Origin: Citricoccus alkalitolerans
GTDB lineage: Bacteria; Actinomycetota; Actinomycetes; Actinomycetales; Micrococcaceae
Direction: 5' to 3'
Length of the DNA stretch: 64,000 bases
Assembly: GCF_039528175.1 (NCBI RefSeq)
Contig: NZ_BAAALH010000001.1
Location: forward strand, 372,001-436,000
Shown here piece by piece: positions 51,275 through 61,600 of the stretch (positions are counted from its first letter, which is position 1; the number at the start of each line of letters is the position of its first letter). Under the pieces are notes generated by a model. That model did not search any database and was not told the origin of the DNA. It saw nothing but the letters and a program-made list of their open reading frames with translations. The position numbers and the translations under genes were made by a program.

Positions 51275-53367
51275 CAGAGACGGTTGATCAGGCTCCGCCG
51301 GCTGCCGTGGCGGAGCCCGCCGCCGAGCCCCGCACTGACGCCGAACGGGAGGCCCTGCGCCTGCTGGATGCCGCCGTCACGGCCACCGGGGGCCAACGCC
51401 GCGAAGGGCAACGGCGCATGGTCGTGGAGGTCGCCCGCTCCCTGGAGACCGGGCAGCACCTGCTGGTGCAGGCGGGCACCGGCACGGGGAAGTCGCTGGC
51501 GTACCTGGTGCCGGCGCTCCAGCACGCCCTGGAGGCCGAGAATCCCGTGGTGGTGGCCACCGCCACCCTGGCGTTGCAATCCCAGATCATGCGCCGGGAT
51601 GCGCCCAAGCTGCTGGAAGCCCTGCGGGACGAGCTTCCCCGTCCCATGAACGTCGCCCTGGTCAAGGGACGGTCCAACTACCTGTGCAAGCACAAGCTGG
51701 AGGGCGGCTTCCCGGAGGAGGACGGTCAGACCCTGTTCGGCATGGCCGACGACGGCGAGATGTTGTCCGGGGCCGACGGGGGACCGACCAGTCCCCTGGG
51801 CCGCGAGGTCCTACGCCTGCGGGAATGGTCCGAGGAGACGGACACGGGGGACCGGGACGACCTTGACCCGGGTGTCACCGACCGCGCGTGGCGCCAGGTC
51901 TCCGTGTCCGCGGTGGACTGTCTGGGCGCCCAGAAGTGCCCGATGGCGGCCGAGTGCTTCTCCGAGAGGGCACGCGCGGATGCCGGGGAAGCGGACGTGG
52001 TGGTCACCAACCACGCCATGCTCGCCATCGCCGCCTTCGAGGGGCTCGCCGTCCTGCCCGAGTTCGAGGCCGTGGTGGTGGACGAGGCCCACGAGCTCCA
52101 GGACCGCGTGACCGGTGCGGTCACCGGCCAGCTCTCCGGGGCCATCGTGCAGGCCGCGGCGTCCTCGGCCCGCAAGCACACGGCCATCGCCGTGGAGGAC
52201 CTGGTACAGGCCGGCATCGGCCTCGATGCCGCCTTCACTGCCACTCCCACGGGCCTGATCCCGCGCGGGCCGGACGAGGTCCAGCAGAACGCACTCAAGT
52301 CCGTCCGCGATGCGGCCCGCCAGGGACTGAGCGATTCCAAGCCGAGCGGGGGAGGCGCGGACTCCTCGGCCGACGGCGGACGTCAGATGGCCCGGTCCCG
52401 GATGCAGGACGTCCTGGACGTGGCCGAGCGGATGCTGGAGACGACCCCGGACACCACTCACCCCGAGGTGCTCTGGGCCTCCCGTCCGGGCCACTTCGAG
52501 CCCGGCACCGGGTGGATCCCCGGGGACGAGTCTGCGGCGCCGATGCTCTACGTGGCGCCGCTGTCCGTGGCCGGCAAACTCCGCGAAGGCCTCTTCGGTC
52601 AGGCCACGGCCGTGCTGACCTCTGCCACGTTGGCCGTCGGAGAATCGTTCAACCCGGTGGCAGGCTCTCTCGGCCTGATGGGCGAGGGTGCGCCGGCCTG
52701 GACCGGTCTGGACGTGGGAAGTCCCTTCGACTACCCGAGGCAGGGTGTGCTCTACGTGGCCCGGCACCTGCCGAAGCCAGGCCGGTTCGCCGCCCCCGAG
52801 AGCTATGACGAACTGGAGTCATTGCTGCGGGCGTCCGGCGGCGGTGCCCTGTGCCTGTTCTCCTCCAAGCGGGCCGCCGAGGATGCCGCAGCGGAGATGC
52901 GCACCCGGCTCGGCCCGAAGCCCACGATCCTGTGCCAGGGGGACACCACGCTGACCGCCCTGGTTCGGCAGTTCGCCACGGAGGAGGACACCTGTCTGTT
53001 CGGGACCATGAGCCTGTGGCAGGGTGTGGACGTGCCCGGCGAGTCCTGCCGGCTGGTGGTCATCGACCGCATCCCGTTCCCGCGACCAGACGATCCTCTC
53101 TCCACGGCGCGGTCCAGGGACATCAGCCGCCATGGCGGCAATGGTTTCATGGCGGTCTCCGCCTCCCATGCGGCAGTCCGCCTGGCGCAGGGCGCCGGCC
53201 GGCTCATCAGGACTGCGACGGACCGCGGTGTCGTGGCTGTCCTCGACTCGAGGCTGGCGACGGAACGGTATGGGTCATTCCTGCGCTCGACCCTGCCGGA
53301 TTTCTGGCCCACGGCCGATCCCTCGGTGGTCCGCGGCGTGCTGGAACGGCTCCGTCCCGGTGACTAG
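51271..53367 (+). CDS. dinG: ATP-dependent DNA helicase, DinG/XPD family
   Basis: Superfamily 2 5'-3' helicase for recombination and repair intermediates. 698 residues: Q motif region, Walker A QAGTGTGKSLAY (about 66-77), a Cys cluster (SNYLCKHK, DCLGAQKCPMAAECF) typical of the iron-sulfur domain, DEAH box VVDEAHEL, and C-terminal motifs SSKRAAEDAA, SLWQGVDVPG and AQGAGRLIRTATDRG. Coupled to hflX; its last four bases overlap the convergent gene downstream. Confidence 0.94.
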   Translation: MTETVDQAPPAAVAEPAAEPRTDAEREALRLLDAAVTATGGQRREGQRRMVVEVARSLETGQHLLVQAGTGTGKSLAYLVPALQHALEAENPVVVATATLALQSQIMRRDAPKLLEALRDELPRPMNVALVKGRSNYLCKHKLEGGFPEEDGQTLFGMADDGEMLSGADGGPTSPLGREVLRLREWSEETDTGDRDDLDPGVTDRAWRQVSVSAVDCLGAQKCPMAAECFSERARADAGEADVVVTNHAMLAIAAFEGLAVLPEFEAVVVDEAHELQDRVTGAVTGQLSGAIVQAAASSARKHTAIAVEDLVQAGIGLDAAFTATPTGLIPRGPDEVQQNALKSVRDAARQGLSDSKPSGGGADSSADGGRQMARSRMQDVLDVAERMLETTPDTTHPEVLWASRPGHFEPGTGWIPGDESAAPMLYVAPLSVAGKLREGLFGQATAVLTSATLAVGESFNPVAGSLGLMGEGAPAWTGLDVGSPFDYPRQGVLYVARHLPKPGRFAAPESYDELESLLRASGGGALCLFSSKRAAEDAAAEMRTRLGPKPTILCQGDTTLTALVRQFATEEDTCLFGTMSLWQGVDVPGESCRLVVIDRIPFPRPDDPLSTARSRDISRHGGNGFMAVSASHAAVRLAQGAGRLIRTATDRGVVAVLDSRLATERYGSFLRSTLPDFWPTADPSVVRGVLERLRPGD

Positions 53368-54260
53368 CGGATCAGGATCTCTAGCGCGTCGACCGTGCGA
53401 ATAGCCCGCCATTCGAGGCCGGGGGCTGGGCTCCAGGCAGGCCAGTCCACGGACCATCCGCCGTCGGGGTCCTGGGCGGAAGCCAGCCACCGTCGGTCCC
53501 GTGACATCACGGCTGCCGGAACGAGCCTGCCGGGAAGGTCGGAGGGGAAGGGAACGGTCCACGGATCATGGACCAGGTCGACCGCGTGGATCCGTTCGTC
53601 CTCCGCGCCACCCTCCACGGGGAGCGAGCCCTCGGCAGACAGCCGTTCACGGAGGGATGCCAGGACCGAGCTGTCGGCCGGTTCCGGGGGAAGGCTGTCC
53701 GCGGCAAGGAACCTCAGGGCGTACTTGATCTCATAGGCGGGAAGGTCACCGACAGTCGAGGCCCGGGCCAGTCGGAGGCGGCACCAGTCCGAGGCAGCCT
53801 CGGCCCAGCCGCCCGAGAACCCCGTCAGCAGGGCCGCGGCGGCGAAGCCATACGTGAGGTGCGAACCGCCCGGAACCGGGTGGACCCACGGTGCATGGGG
53901 CCACTCGAGGGAGGCCTCGGTGACGAACGGTACGGAACCGTCTAGCCCGGAGGTCGAGGCCACCCATTCCAGTCCAGAGCGCACCCAGGGATGCTCGGCG
54001 AGATCCCAACCGGCCAAGAGGTCCAGGGCCGTCAGCGTGGAGAGCGCCTCACTCTTCGGTGACCGAACGTCAGGTTCAAGGCCATGACCGAATCCCCCGT
54101 CCGGATTGCGGTACGCCTCCAGGGCGGCCAGGACACCCTCAGTGCCGCCGCCGTGGAGCATCAGGTCCACCCGGCGGCGTTCGAGCAACCGCCCGTGGGT
54201 GTAGACGAACTCCTCGGCATCCGCCACGCGGACGCCTGGCGGCAGAGGCCGATGGTTCAT
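53364..54260 (-). CDS. Alpha-toroid-like (prenyltransferase/terpene-cyclase repeat) protein coupled to lexA
   Basis: 298 residues containing repeats like those of squalene cyclases and protein prenyltransferases: LEAYRNPDGGFGHGLEPD near the N terminus and SAQDPDGGWSVDWPAW near the C terminus, with helical pairs between. No DxDD or other recognised cyclase motif is seen, so activity is doubtful. ATG 54260 lies four bases after the lexA stop, so the genes form one transcript. Function unknown; the family appears as uncharacterised actinobacterial proteins. Confidence 0.8.
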   Translation of the reverse strand: MNHRPLPPGVRVADAEEFVYTHGRLLERRRVDLMLHGGGTEGVLAALEAYRNPDGGFGHGLEPDVRSPKSEALSTLTALDLLAGWDLAEHPWVRSGLEWVASTSGLDGSVPFVTEASLEWPHAPWVHPVPGGSHLTYGFAAAALLTGFSGGWAEAASDWCRLRLARASTVGDLPAYEIKYALRFLAADSLPPEPADSSVLASLRERLSAEGSLPVEGGAEDERIHAVDLVHDPWTVPFPSDLPGRLVPAAVMSRDRRWLASAQDPDGGWSVDWPAWSPAPGLEWRAIRTVDALEILIR

Positions 54261-54264
54261 GGGC

Positions 54265-55008
54265 TCAGAGCGCCCGGAGTACCGTGACGACCTTACCCAT
54301 GACCGTCGCCGCATCGCCGAGTATGGGCTCATACGCAGAATTCTGCGGTAGCAGCCACGTGTGGCCATCTCGCTGCCGAAAGGTCTTCACCGTGGCCTCG
54401 TCGTCCAGGAGAGCGGCGACGATGTCCCCATTCTGTGCGTTGTTCTGCTGGCGTACGACCACCCAGTCGCCGTCGCAGATGGCGGCATCGACCATGGAAT
54501 CCCCGGAGACCTTCAGCATGAACAGCTCGCCCTCACCGGTCAGCTGGCGCGGCAGTGTCATGACATCCTCGACCTGCTGGTCGGCGAGGATCGGCCCACC
54601 GGCGGCGATCCTGCCCACCAGCGGAACCGGTACGGCATCACCGTCCGAGGCCCCCGTGTGCAGCGTCCTCACCGACCCCACCGGCGTGGCGGCTGATTCG
54701 GGGGCCGTGGCGTCCGACTCCGACACGAGGGCCCGGCCGTTCTCGTCCAACAGCACCTCCATGGCGCGCGGGCGGCCCGGATCCTTGCGGAGATACCCCA
54801 GCTTCTCGAGCTGGCCCAGTTGATGGGTGACCGATGAGAGCGAGGCCAGGCCCGCGGCGTCCCCGATTTCCCGCATGGACGGCGGATAACCGTGCGCGGC
54901 GATCGCAGAGCGGATGGATCCGAGGATGATCCGCTGACGATCAGTGAGGGGCCGGACGCTGGGATCGCGGTGCAGGTCCTGGGCTGGAGGGGGAATCCGG
55001 GGGGCCAT
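54265..55008 (-). CDS. lexA: LexA repressor
   Basis: SOS master repressor. 247 residues: winged-helix domain (LTDRQRIILGSIRSAIAAHGYPPSMREIGDAAGLASLSSV), linker, and the self-cleaving peptidase with cleavage site Ala136-Gly137 (RIAAGGPILA), Ser171 in VSGDSMVDA and Lys208 in DEATVKTF. ATG 55008 is used; a TTG at 55104 would add 32 non-conserved residues. Divergent from the LysM gene with LexA-box-like sequences between. Confidence 0.96.
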   Translation of the reverse strand: MAPRIPPPAQDLHRDPSVRPLTDRQRIILGSIRSAIAAHGYPPSMREIGDAAGLASLSSVTHQLGQLEKLGYLRKDPGRPRAMEVLLDENGRALVSESDATAPESAATPVGSVRTLHTGASDGDAVPVPLVGRIAAGGPILADQQVEDVMTLPRQLTGEGELFMLKVSGDSMVDAAICDGDWVVVRQQNNAQNGDIVAALLDDEATVKTFRQRDGHTWLLPQNSAYEPILGDAATVMGKVVTVLRAL

Positions 55009-55100
55009 TCGACCATCCGTTCTTATCGTGTCCGTCGGTCTTGGTGAGATGTCTCGTGCTGGGTCGCTGGGTCTGACGGTACCGGAGTCACAGCCTTGAT

Positions 55101-55183
55101 TCAAAGATATGTTCGAAGTTTTCTTGGCATGGTTCGAACAGGCGTGCTAGACATGATGTCGAAGCAGTCGAACACACGTTCTA
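55101..55183. promoter_or_regulatory. LexA boxes between lexA and the LysM gene
   Basis: Best match: TCGAACACACGTTCTA (55168-55183), 11 of 12 bases of TCGAAC-N4-GTTCGA, 36 bases before the LysM gene and overlapping the possible -10 TAGATG. TCAAAGATATGTTCGA (55101-55116) matches 10 of 12 and faces lexA. TCGAACAGGCGTGCTA (55134-55149) matches 9 of 12. Confidence 0.7.
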
Positions 55184-55219
55184 GATGGCCCGGGGGTCCG
55201 GGAGGAGAGGCAGAAGAGC

Positions 55220-55579
55220 ATGAGTACTGCAGCATCGGTCAACACCCGCGCAGCCGGCTCCGCCGGATTCCACCTGAACCGCCGTGGTCGTTTCCTCTTC
55301 GTGGGGTTTCCCGTCATTGTCCTGGCGATCCTCGCCGCAGCGGCCGCTGTCTTCTTCGGCGCGCACGGGATGGCACCGGCGGCTGCGTCGGATGACGAGC
55401 CGGTGGCCGCCGTCGAGTCCATCACGGTTAACTACGGCGACACCCTGTGGGACATCGCCGGACGCACCGCTCCAGACTCGCCCCGCAATGAGGCCATCCT
55501 GCGCATCGGCGCACTGAATGACCTCGACGGTGGCGATCTGCAGCCCGGTCAGGTGTTGTTCGTGCCGGCCGGGGGCTGA
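55220..55579 (+). CDS. LysM membrane protein, probable SOS cell-division inhibitor
   Basis: 119 residues: a short cytoplasmic N terminus, one membrane helix (about 28-54, FLFVGFPVIVLAILAAAAAVFF), and an extracellular C-terminal LysM domain (SITVNYGDTLWDIAGRTAPD ... DLQPGQVLFVPAGG). Equivalent divergent neighbours of lexA are ChiZ in Mycobacterium, DivS in Corynebacterium and YneA in Bacillus, which block division during DNA damage. A strong LexA box lies upstream and GGAGGAGAGG precedes the ATG. The function is inferred from position, architecture and the box. Confidence 0.85.
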   Translation: MSTAASVNTRAAGSAGFHLNRRGRFLFVGFPVIVLAILAAAAAVFFGAHGMAPAAASDDEPVAAVESITVNYGDTLWDIAGRTAPDSPRNEAILRIGALNDLDGGDLQPGQVLFVPAGG

Positions 55580-55588
55580 ATCCCCGCT

Positions 55589-55607
55589 GGCCCCCGCAGG
55601 GGGTGCC
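55589..55607 (+). terminator. Hairpin after the LysM gene
   Basis: GGCCCCC (55589-55595) pairs with GGGGG (55599-55603) and GCC (55605-55607) around loop GCA, with one bulge. No U tail. Confidence 0.5.
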
Positions 55608-55689
55608 GGGGGCTCGACTCTCTCCAGCCGGACGGTAGGATGGCCTGGGTTCGTAGTGGGGCGGATCCATTGCCGATGACGGGGCACTC

Positions 55690-58600
55690 ATGGGGAACAA
55701 GCGCAGGCAGATCAAGTCTGTGGCGACCCCGGTGGCCTTCTCAGCCATTGGTGCCCTCGTGGCCACCGGAGCCTTCCTCTATCCCGGTTTCGACACGGCT
55801 GACCTCGAACTGCATGATTCAGGGATCTGGGTCACCCACAACAGCGGGGGATACGTCGGCCACCTGAACCACGAGTCCAGCATCCTGGACGGTGGTTTCC
55901 GGCCCCCGATGGAGGACGTCGAACTCCACCAGGCGGATGCCACTGCCCTCATGCTGGATCCGGCCTCCGGCACCTTGACGTCCATTGACACGACGTCCAT
56001 GGTCGCCGGCGACCAGATCATGCTTCCGGCCGCCCAGGGCTTCGCGCTCGGAGCGGGCGTTATCTCAGCCAGCAACCCCTCGGAGGGGGCTGTCTACGCG
56101 GGGACGGTGGACCCATCGCCACAGATTTCACCGGATGAACCGCTGTACGAGGCCGAGGGGGCCGTGACGTCGACGACGACGGTGGAGGGTGAGGTGTTCG
56201 TGGCTGACCTCGGCCAAGGCACCGTGATTCGCTTCGGGGCCGGCGACGAGCAACCCGGCGCACTGGTGGAGACCGGCCGGGACGGCGTCGAAGGGCTGGC
56301 CGGAATGCAGGAACCACAAATGGTGGCCGTGGGTGAGGTTCCCGTGGTGGTGGATCCCGCTTCCGGCACCCTGTCCTGGCCCGGCCACTCCGTTCAGGAT
56401 GAGCGCCTGGTGGGTGCGGTGCCGCAGCCGTCCGGCCCCGAGGCGGACCGGATTGCCTTGTCCACGGAGTGGGATCTGCTCACCGTGGGACTGTCCAGCG
56501 GTGAGGTCCGGTCCATGAGCATCACTCCACCGACGGACCCCTCCGCTGGATCGACCACGCCTGCCGGTGCCGGCGGCGGTGTGGCGGCCACGGCTCCTGT
56601 TCGGGCCGCCGGATGCCTTCACGCCGCGTCGGCCGTCACCGGTCACTACCTGCAGGACTGCGACGGTGAAGAACAGGATCAGATCGTCCCCGTCCCGGAT
56701 CTGCAGTCCAGCGCGGAGTTGGTCTTCCGGGTCAGCCGCGACGTCGTGGTGCTCAACGACACGACGTCCGGGACTAACTGGATGGTCCTGGACCAGATGA
56801 AGGTCGTCGCCAACTGGGACGACCTCGAACCGCCCAAAGGGGAAGGCGAGGAGACGGAGGAGGAATCCGACGAGGTCACCCAGGAGACCGCTCTGCCGGA
56901 GCGGCAGGAGGAGAACAGACCGCCGGTGGCGGAGGACGACAGCTTTGGCGTGCGCCCCGGGCGGACCACGCAATTGCCCGTCCTGTTCAATGACTCCGAC
57001 CCTGACGGTGACGTCCTGACAGCCTCCATCGAGGGCGACCAGCCCTCCGTGGGCACCGTGCAGGAGATCATGGACGGCATCGGGATGCAGATCGTCGTCC
57101 CGGAATCCGCGAGCGGCCGGGCCGAGGTGACCTATGCGGCGCATGACGGGCGCGGCGGCACGGACACCGCCCAGATCTCCCTGAGGGTGGTGCCGGACAG
57201 TCAGAACCGGGGGCCCACGCAGGAACGCAAGGCGGTGCTCCGGGTGCCGGCGGGAGAAGCGGTGACGAGCCAGGTCCTGACTGACTGGATCGATCCGGAT
57301 GGTGACGACATCCAGCTCGTGGGCGCCCTCGCCGAGGAGCCGGATACCGTCCGTACCCGTCCGGACGGTCAACTCACGTTCCAGGACAACACCGGCGAGG
57401 CCGGACGCCGTGACATCCAGGTCTCCGTGTCCGACGGGCGCGAGACCACCACGGGCACGGTGCAGATCGAGGTCCTCGAACGCGGATCGGTCCATCCGCC
57501 GATCACCCAGGCGGACCACGTCACCGTCCAGGCGGGGCAGGAGATCACGTTCTACCCGCTCGAGAACGACACCGACCCCCTCGGCGGCCAACTGCGCCTC
57601 GCCCAGGTGGCTGATGCTGAGAATGCGGAGATCGAGTACTCGGCCGCCGGGGGATCAGTGCAGTGGTCCTCGGAGGTCGCTGACACCTACTACATCGAGT
57701 ACCTGGCGGCGCATGAGTACGACTCCGCTCCTGGGCTGATCCGGGTGGACGTCGTGGAGAGCGAGGAGAGTTCCGGTCTGCCGGTGGCCGTGCGTGACAT
57801 CGCGCTGTTACCGGCGGGCGGCCAGACCCTCGTCAATGTTTTAGGCAATGACACCGACCCGACCGGAGGTGTGCTGTTGGTGCAGGGGGTCCAGGATGCC
57901 ACGACCGCGTCCGGGGCGCCGGCCCCGTTGAAACTGGCAGTCGAGGACTTCAACCACATCCGGGTGGTGGACACCGGTGGCATGGCCGGCCCGGCGACCT
58001 TCACCTATTCAGTGTCGAACGCCCAGGGCACCTCGCAGGGCGAGGTTACGGTGGTACCGCTGCCGGAACCGGAGGTCATGCAACCGCCCTTCGCCGTCGC
58101 GGATACGGCGAACGTCCGCGTCGGTGACGTGGTCACCATCGACGTGCTGGCCAATGACACCCATCCCAACCAGGAGGAGCTGACCCTGGTGCCCGAACTC
58201 GACCGTCAGGTCGCAGAGGGTCGCGGGATTGGTTTCGTGTCCGACGGAAAGGTCAGGTTCCGTGCCGGCAGTGAGCCAGGGCGGGCCACGCTCTCCTACA
58301 CGGTGCGGGCGCCGGACGGACAGGAGGCCTCGGCCACCGTGGAGATCACCATGGTGCCGATGGACCGCGAGTCAAACAACCCACCGGTGCCCCTCTCGGT
58401 GTCCGCCCGGGTGCTCTCCGGAGAATCCGTGGCGGTGCCGATCCCGTTGGATGGGATCGACCCGGACGGTGACTCCGTCACTCTGGAGGGCGTGCAGTCC
58501 CCGCCCTCCCTGGGATCCGTGCGCATGGAGAAGGGCCGGATGATCTACACCGCCTCCAACGCCGCCTCGGGTTCCGACGTCTTCACCTACTCCACCGTGG

Positions 58601-61600
58601 ACCGGCTGGGGGCCCGTGCCACCGGTACCGTGACCATCGGGATCGCCCAGCCGCTGAGCACGAACCATCCGCCGGTCGCCTTGGACGACTCGGTCGAGGT
58701 CCGACCCGGGCGCACCATCACCACGGACGTCCTAGCCAATGACGCCGATCCGGACGGCGACCAGGTGGTCCTGGTGAAGGATCGATTCGCCCCCAGCCAG
58801 CCTGAGGTGCCGGTGGACATCGTGGATGGACGGGTTCGCGTGGTCACCCCGGAGACCGAGGGTTTCCTCAACATCGGCTACACCATCGCCGACCCTGCCG
58901 GCGCCACCGCTACGGCCAATCTCTCCATCCGCGTGGATGAGGAAGCTCCGCTGATGCCGCCCATCGCCCGCGACGACCTCGTCGGGGTCGAGGAGATCGA
59001 CGGCCGGGAGCAGATCTCCGTCTCGGTCCTGGACAACGATGAGGATCCGGACGGCGCCGTGGAGGAACTCGAACTCGGCGTTGATGAGGCCGCCCAGGCA
59101 GCCGGTGCCCGGGTGGAGGGCACCAACGTGGTCGTCCCCGTGCGGTCTGCAGCACAGGTCATCATGTACACGGTGACGGACGTGGACGGTGGAGTGGGCC
59201 GGGCGTTCGTCCTGGTGCCGGGCAATGACCACCGCGCGCCGTGGCTGACCACCACCGAACCGCTGCGTGTGGTGGCCGGTGAGGAACTCCGCGTGGACCT
59301 GACGGACCACATCGGTGTCCGCGACGGCCGTACGCCACGGCTGACTGATGACAGCTCGGCGTCCGCCACCCCCGCGTCCGCCGCGTTCACCGTGGAATCG
59401 GCCACCGAGGTCCGGTTCACTGCCCCGGCCGACTACGCCGGTGGAGCGTCGGTCAACGTGACGGTGACGGATGGCGAGGACGGCTCGGACCCGAACGGGC
59501 TGGTGTCCACGCTGTCCATCCCCATCACCGTCGAGCCGCGTCCGGACGAGAACAATCCGCCGACGGTGCGGTCCAGCTCGTTGCAGATCGAGCAGGGCGG
59601 AGACCCCGTGACCCTGGACCTGAGCCCGCTGGCCACGGACCTCGACGGGGATGAACTGACCTTCTCCCGCGGTCAGATCAGCGGCGAGTTCGCAGCCGAA
59701 CTCGACGGGACCGAGCTGACGGTGACCCCCTCCTCCAACGCTGAGCGGGGCACGACGGGCACCGTGGCGTTCACGGTGTCCGACGGCGAGGCCGAGCCCG
59801 TCACCGCAGAGATCACCGTCGACGTGGTGGGCACCTCTCGGGAGCTCCCACGTGCCCTCGATGATGAGATCCGGGAGGCCCGGTCCGGTGAACTCGTCAC
59901 GGTCAACGTGCTGGAGAACGACATCAACCCGTTCGAGGGAGAGGCACCGCTGACCGTGACCACTGCCCAAGTGGTGACGGGCGAGGGCACCGCCGCGACG
60001 GACGGCTCCACCGTGACCGTCACCCCGGGACCGGACTACTCGGGCCGGATGCAGGTGACCTACACGATCCAGGATCTGACGGCCGACCCTACCCGGGAGG
60101 TCCAGGGCAACATCACCGTGATCGTCAAGGGCCGTCCGGACACCCCCGGCGTTCCGCGGATCGAGTCGGTGGACGACGAGACGGTCGAGCTGTCCTGGGC
60201 CGCGCCGCCGGACAACGGCGATCCGATCACCGGCTACACCGTGACGGACACGACCACCGGCTCTGCCCAGCAGTGCTCCTCCACCGCGTGTTCCATCACC
60301 GACCTGGAGAATGCCGTGGAACACCGCTTCACGGTGACGGCCACCAACAGCGTGGGCGAATCGGACGATTCGGGCCTCTCGGCGCCGGCCATTCCGGACG
60401 TACGTCCCGAGCAGCCGGTCCCGCCCACTGTGGACGCCGGTGACGGGCTCGTCGCGGTGCAGTGGACGCCGCCGGTCAACCGCGGTTCGGCCATCACGGA
60501 CTATCGGGTGCAGTTGAGCCCGGCACCGCCCGGGGCTGGGCTGCGCTCGGCCGGGGCCGGTGCGTCCCTGAGTTGGGACGGACTCACCAACGGCGTGGAC
60601 TACCAAATCCGCATCCAGGCAGTGAATCAGGCCGACGAACCGTCCGAGTGGTCCGGCTGGTCAGTGTCAGCGACACCGGCCGGCAGGCCCTTCGCACCCG
60701 GGACCCCGTCGGCGGTCCGGGACACCTCCGCCGTCGACGGCGGCGTGGTCCGGTTGTCCTGGTCTGCCGCGGATGACAACGGTGCTGCCCTCCAGGGTTA
60801 CACGGTGACGGCGCACTCCGGCGGTTCGAGTGAGTCCCGTCCGGTTGCGGCGGGTGCCACGTCGATGAACTGGTCCGGGCTGGACCGGTCCACCGCCTAC
60901 ACCTTCTCCGTGGTCGCGCGGAACGCCGAGGGCACCTCCCCGTCATCTGGACGGTCCGCGGCCGTCACCCCCTACGGATTGCCCGGTGCCGTGAGCGGCC
61001 TGACCACCTCACCCACCGGAGCCAACCGCGAACTGGAGATCTCCTTCTCGGGGGCCGCGGGCAACGGCTCGCCGGTTTCTTACCAGTACTCCCTCGGCAG
61101 CGGGTGGGCGTCCCTCGGGACGTCGACGTCCTCCACCATCACTGTTCCGGCCAACGGGTCCACCTACCAACTGAGTGTCCGCGCCACGAATGCCGCCGGC
61201 GCCGGAGAGTCGCGGACCGTCTCCACTCAGGTGGCCTACGGACCGTTCACCATGCCAACGATCCGCGCCACGCCCCAGGTCGGCAGCGTGAAGTTCACCT
61301 GGAGCCCGACGAACGCCTCGACGATAGGCAACGGACGATCCGTGACCGTCACCCCGACGGTGAACTCTGCGAAGGTGGACAACAGCGGCTCGTTCACCAC
61401 GGAGTGGGACAGGGAGCCCACCTCCTCCACGATGAGCATTCGGGTCTGTGTCACCGGGACCTCCACGTGTGAGACGGTGACCGAGAAGGGTACCTCCACA
61501 GCGGTCCCCGCTCCCTCCGTCAGCATCTCGCGCGGAGGCAGCGCGGCCAGTTTCGGCCAGTGTGAGTCCGGCGAGTACACGGACTGCTGGCGGACTGACA

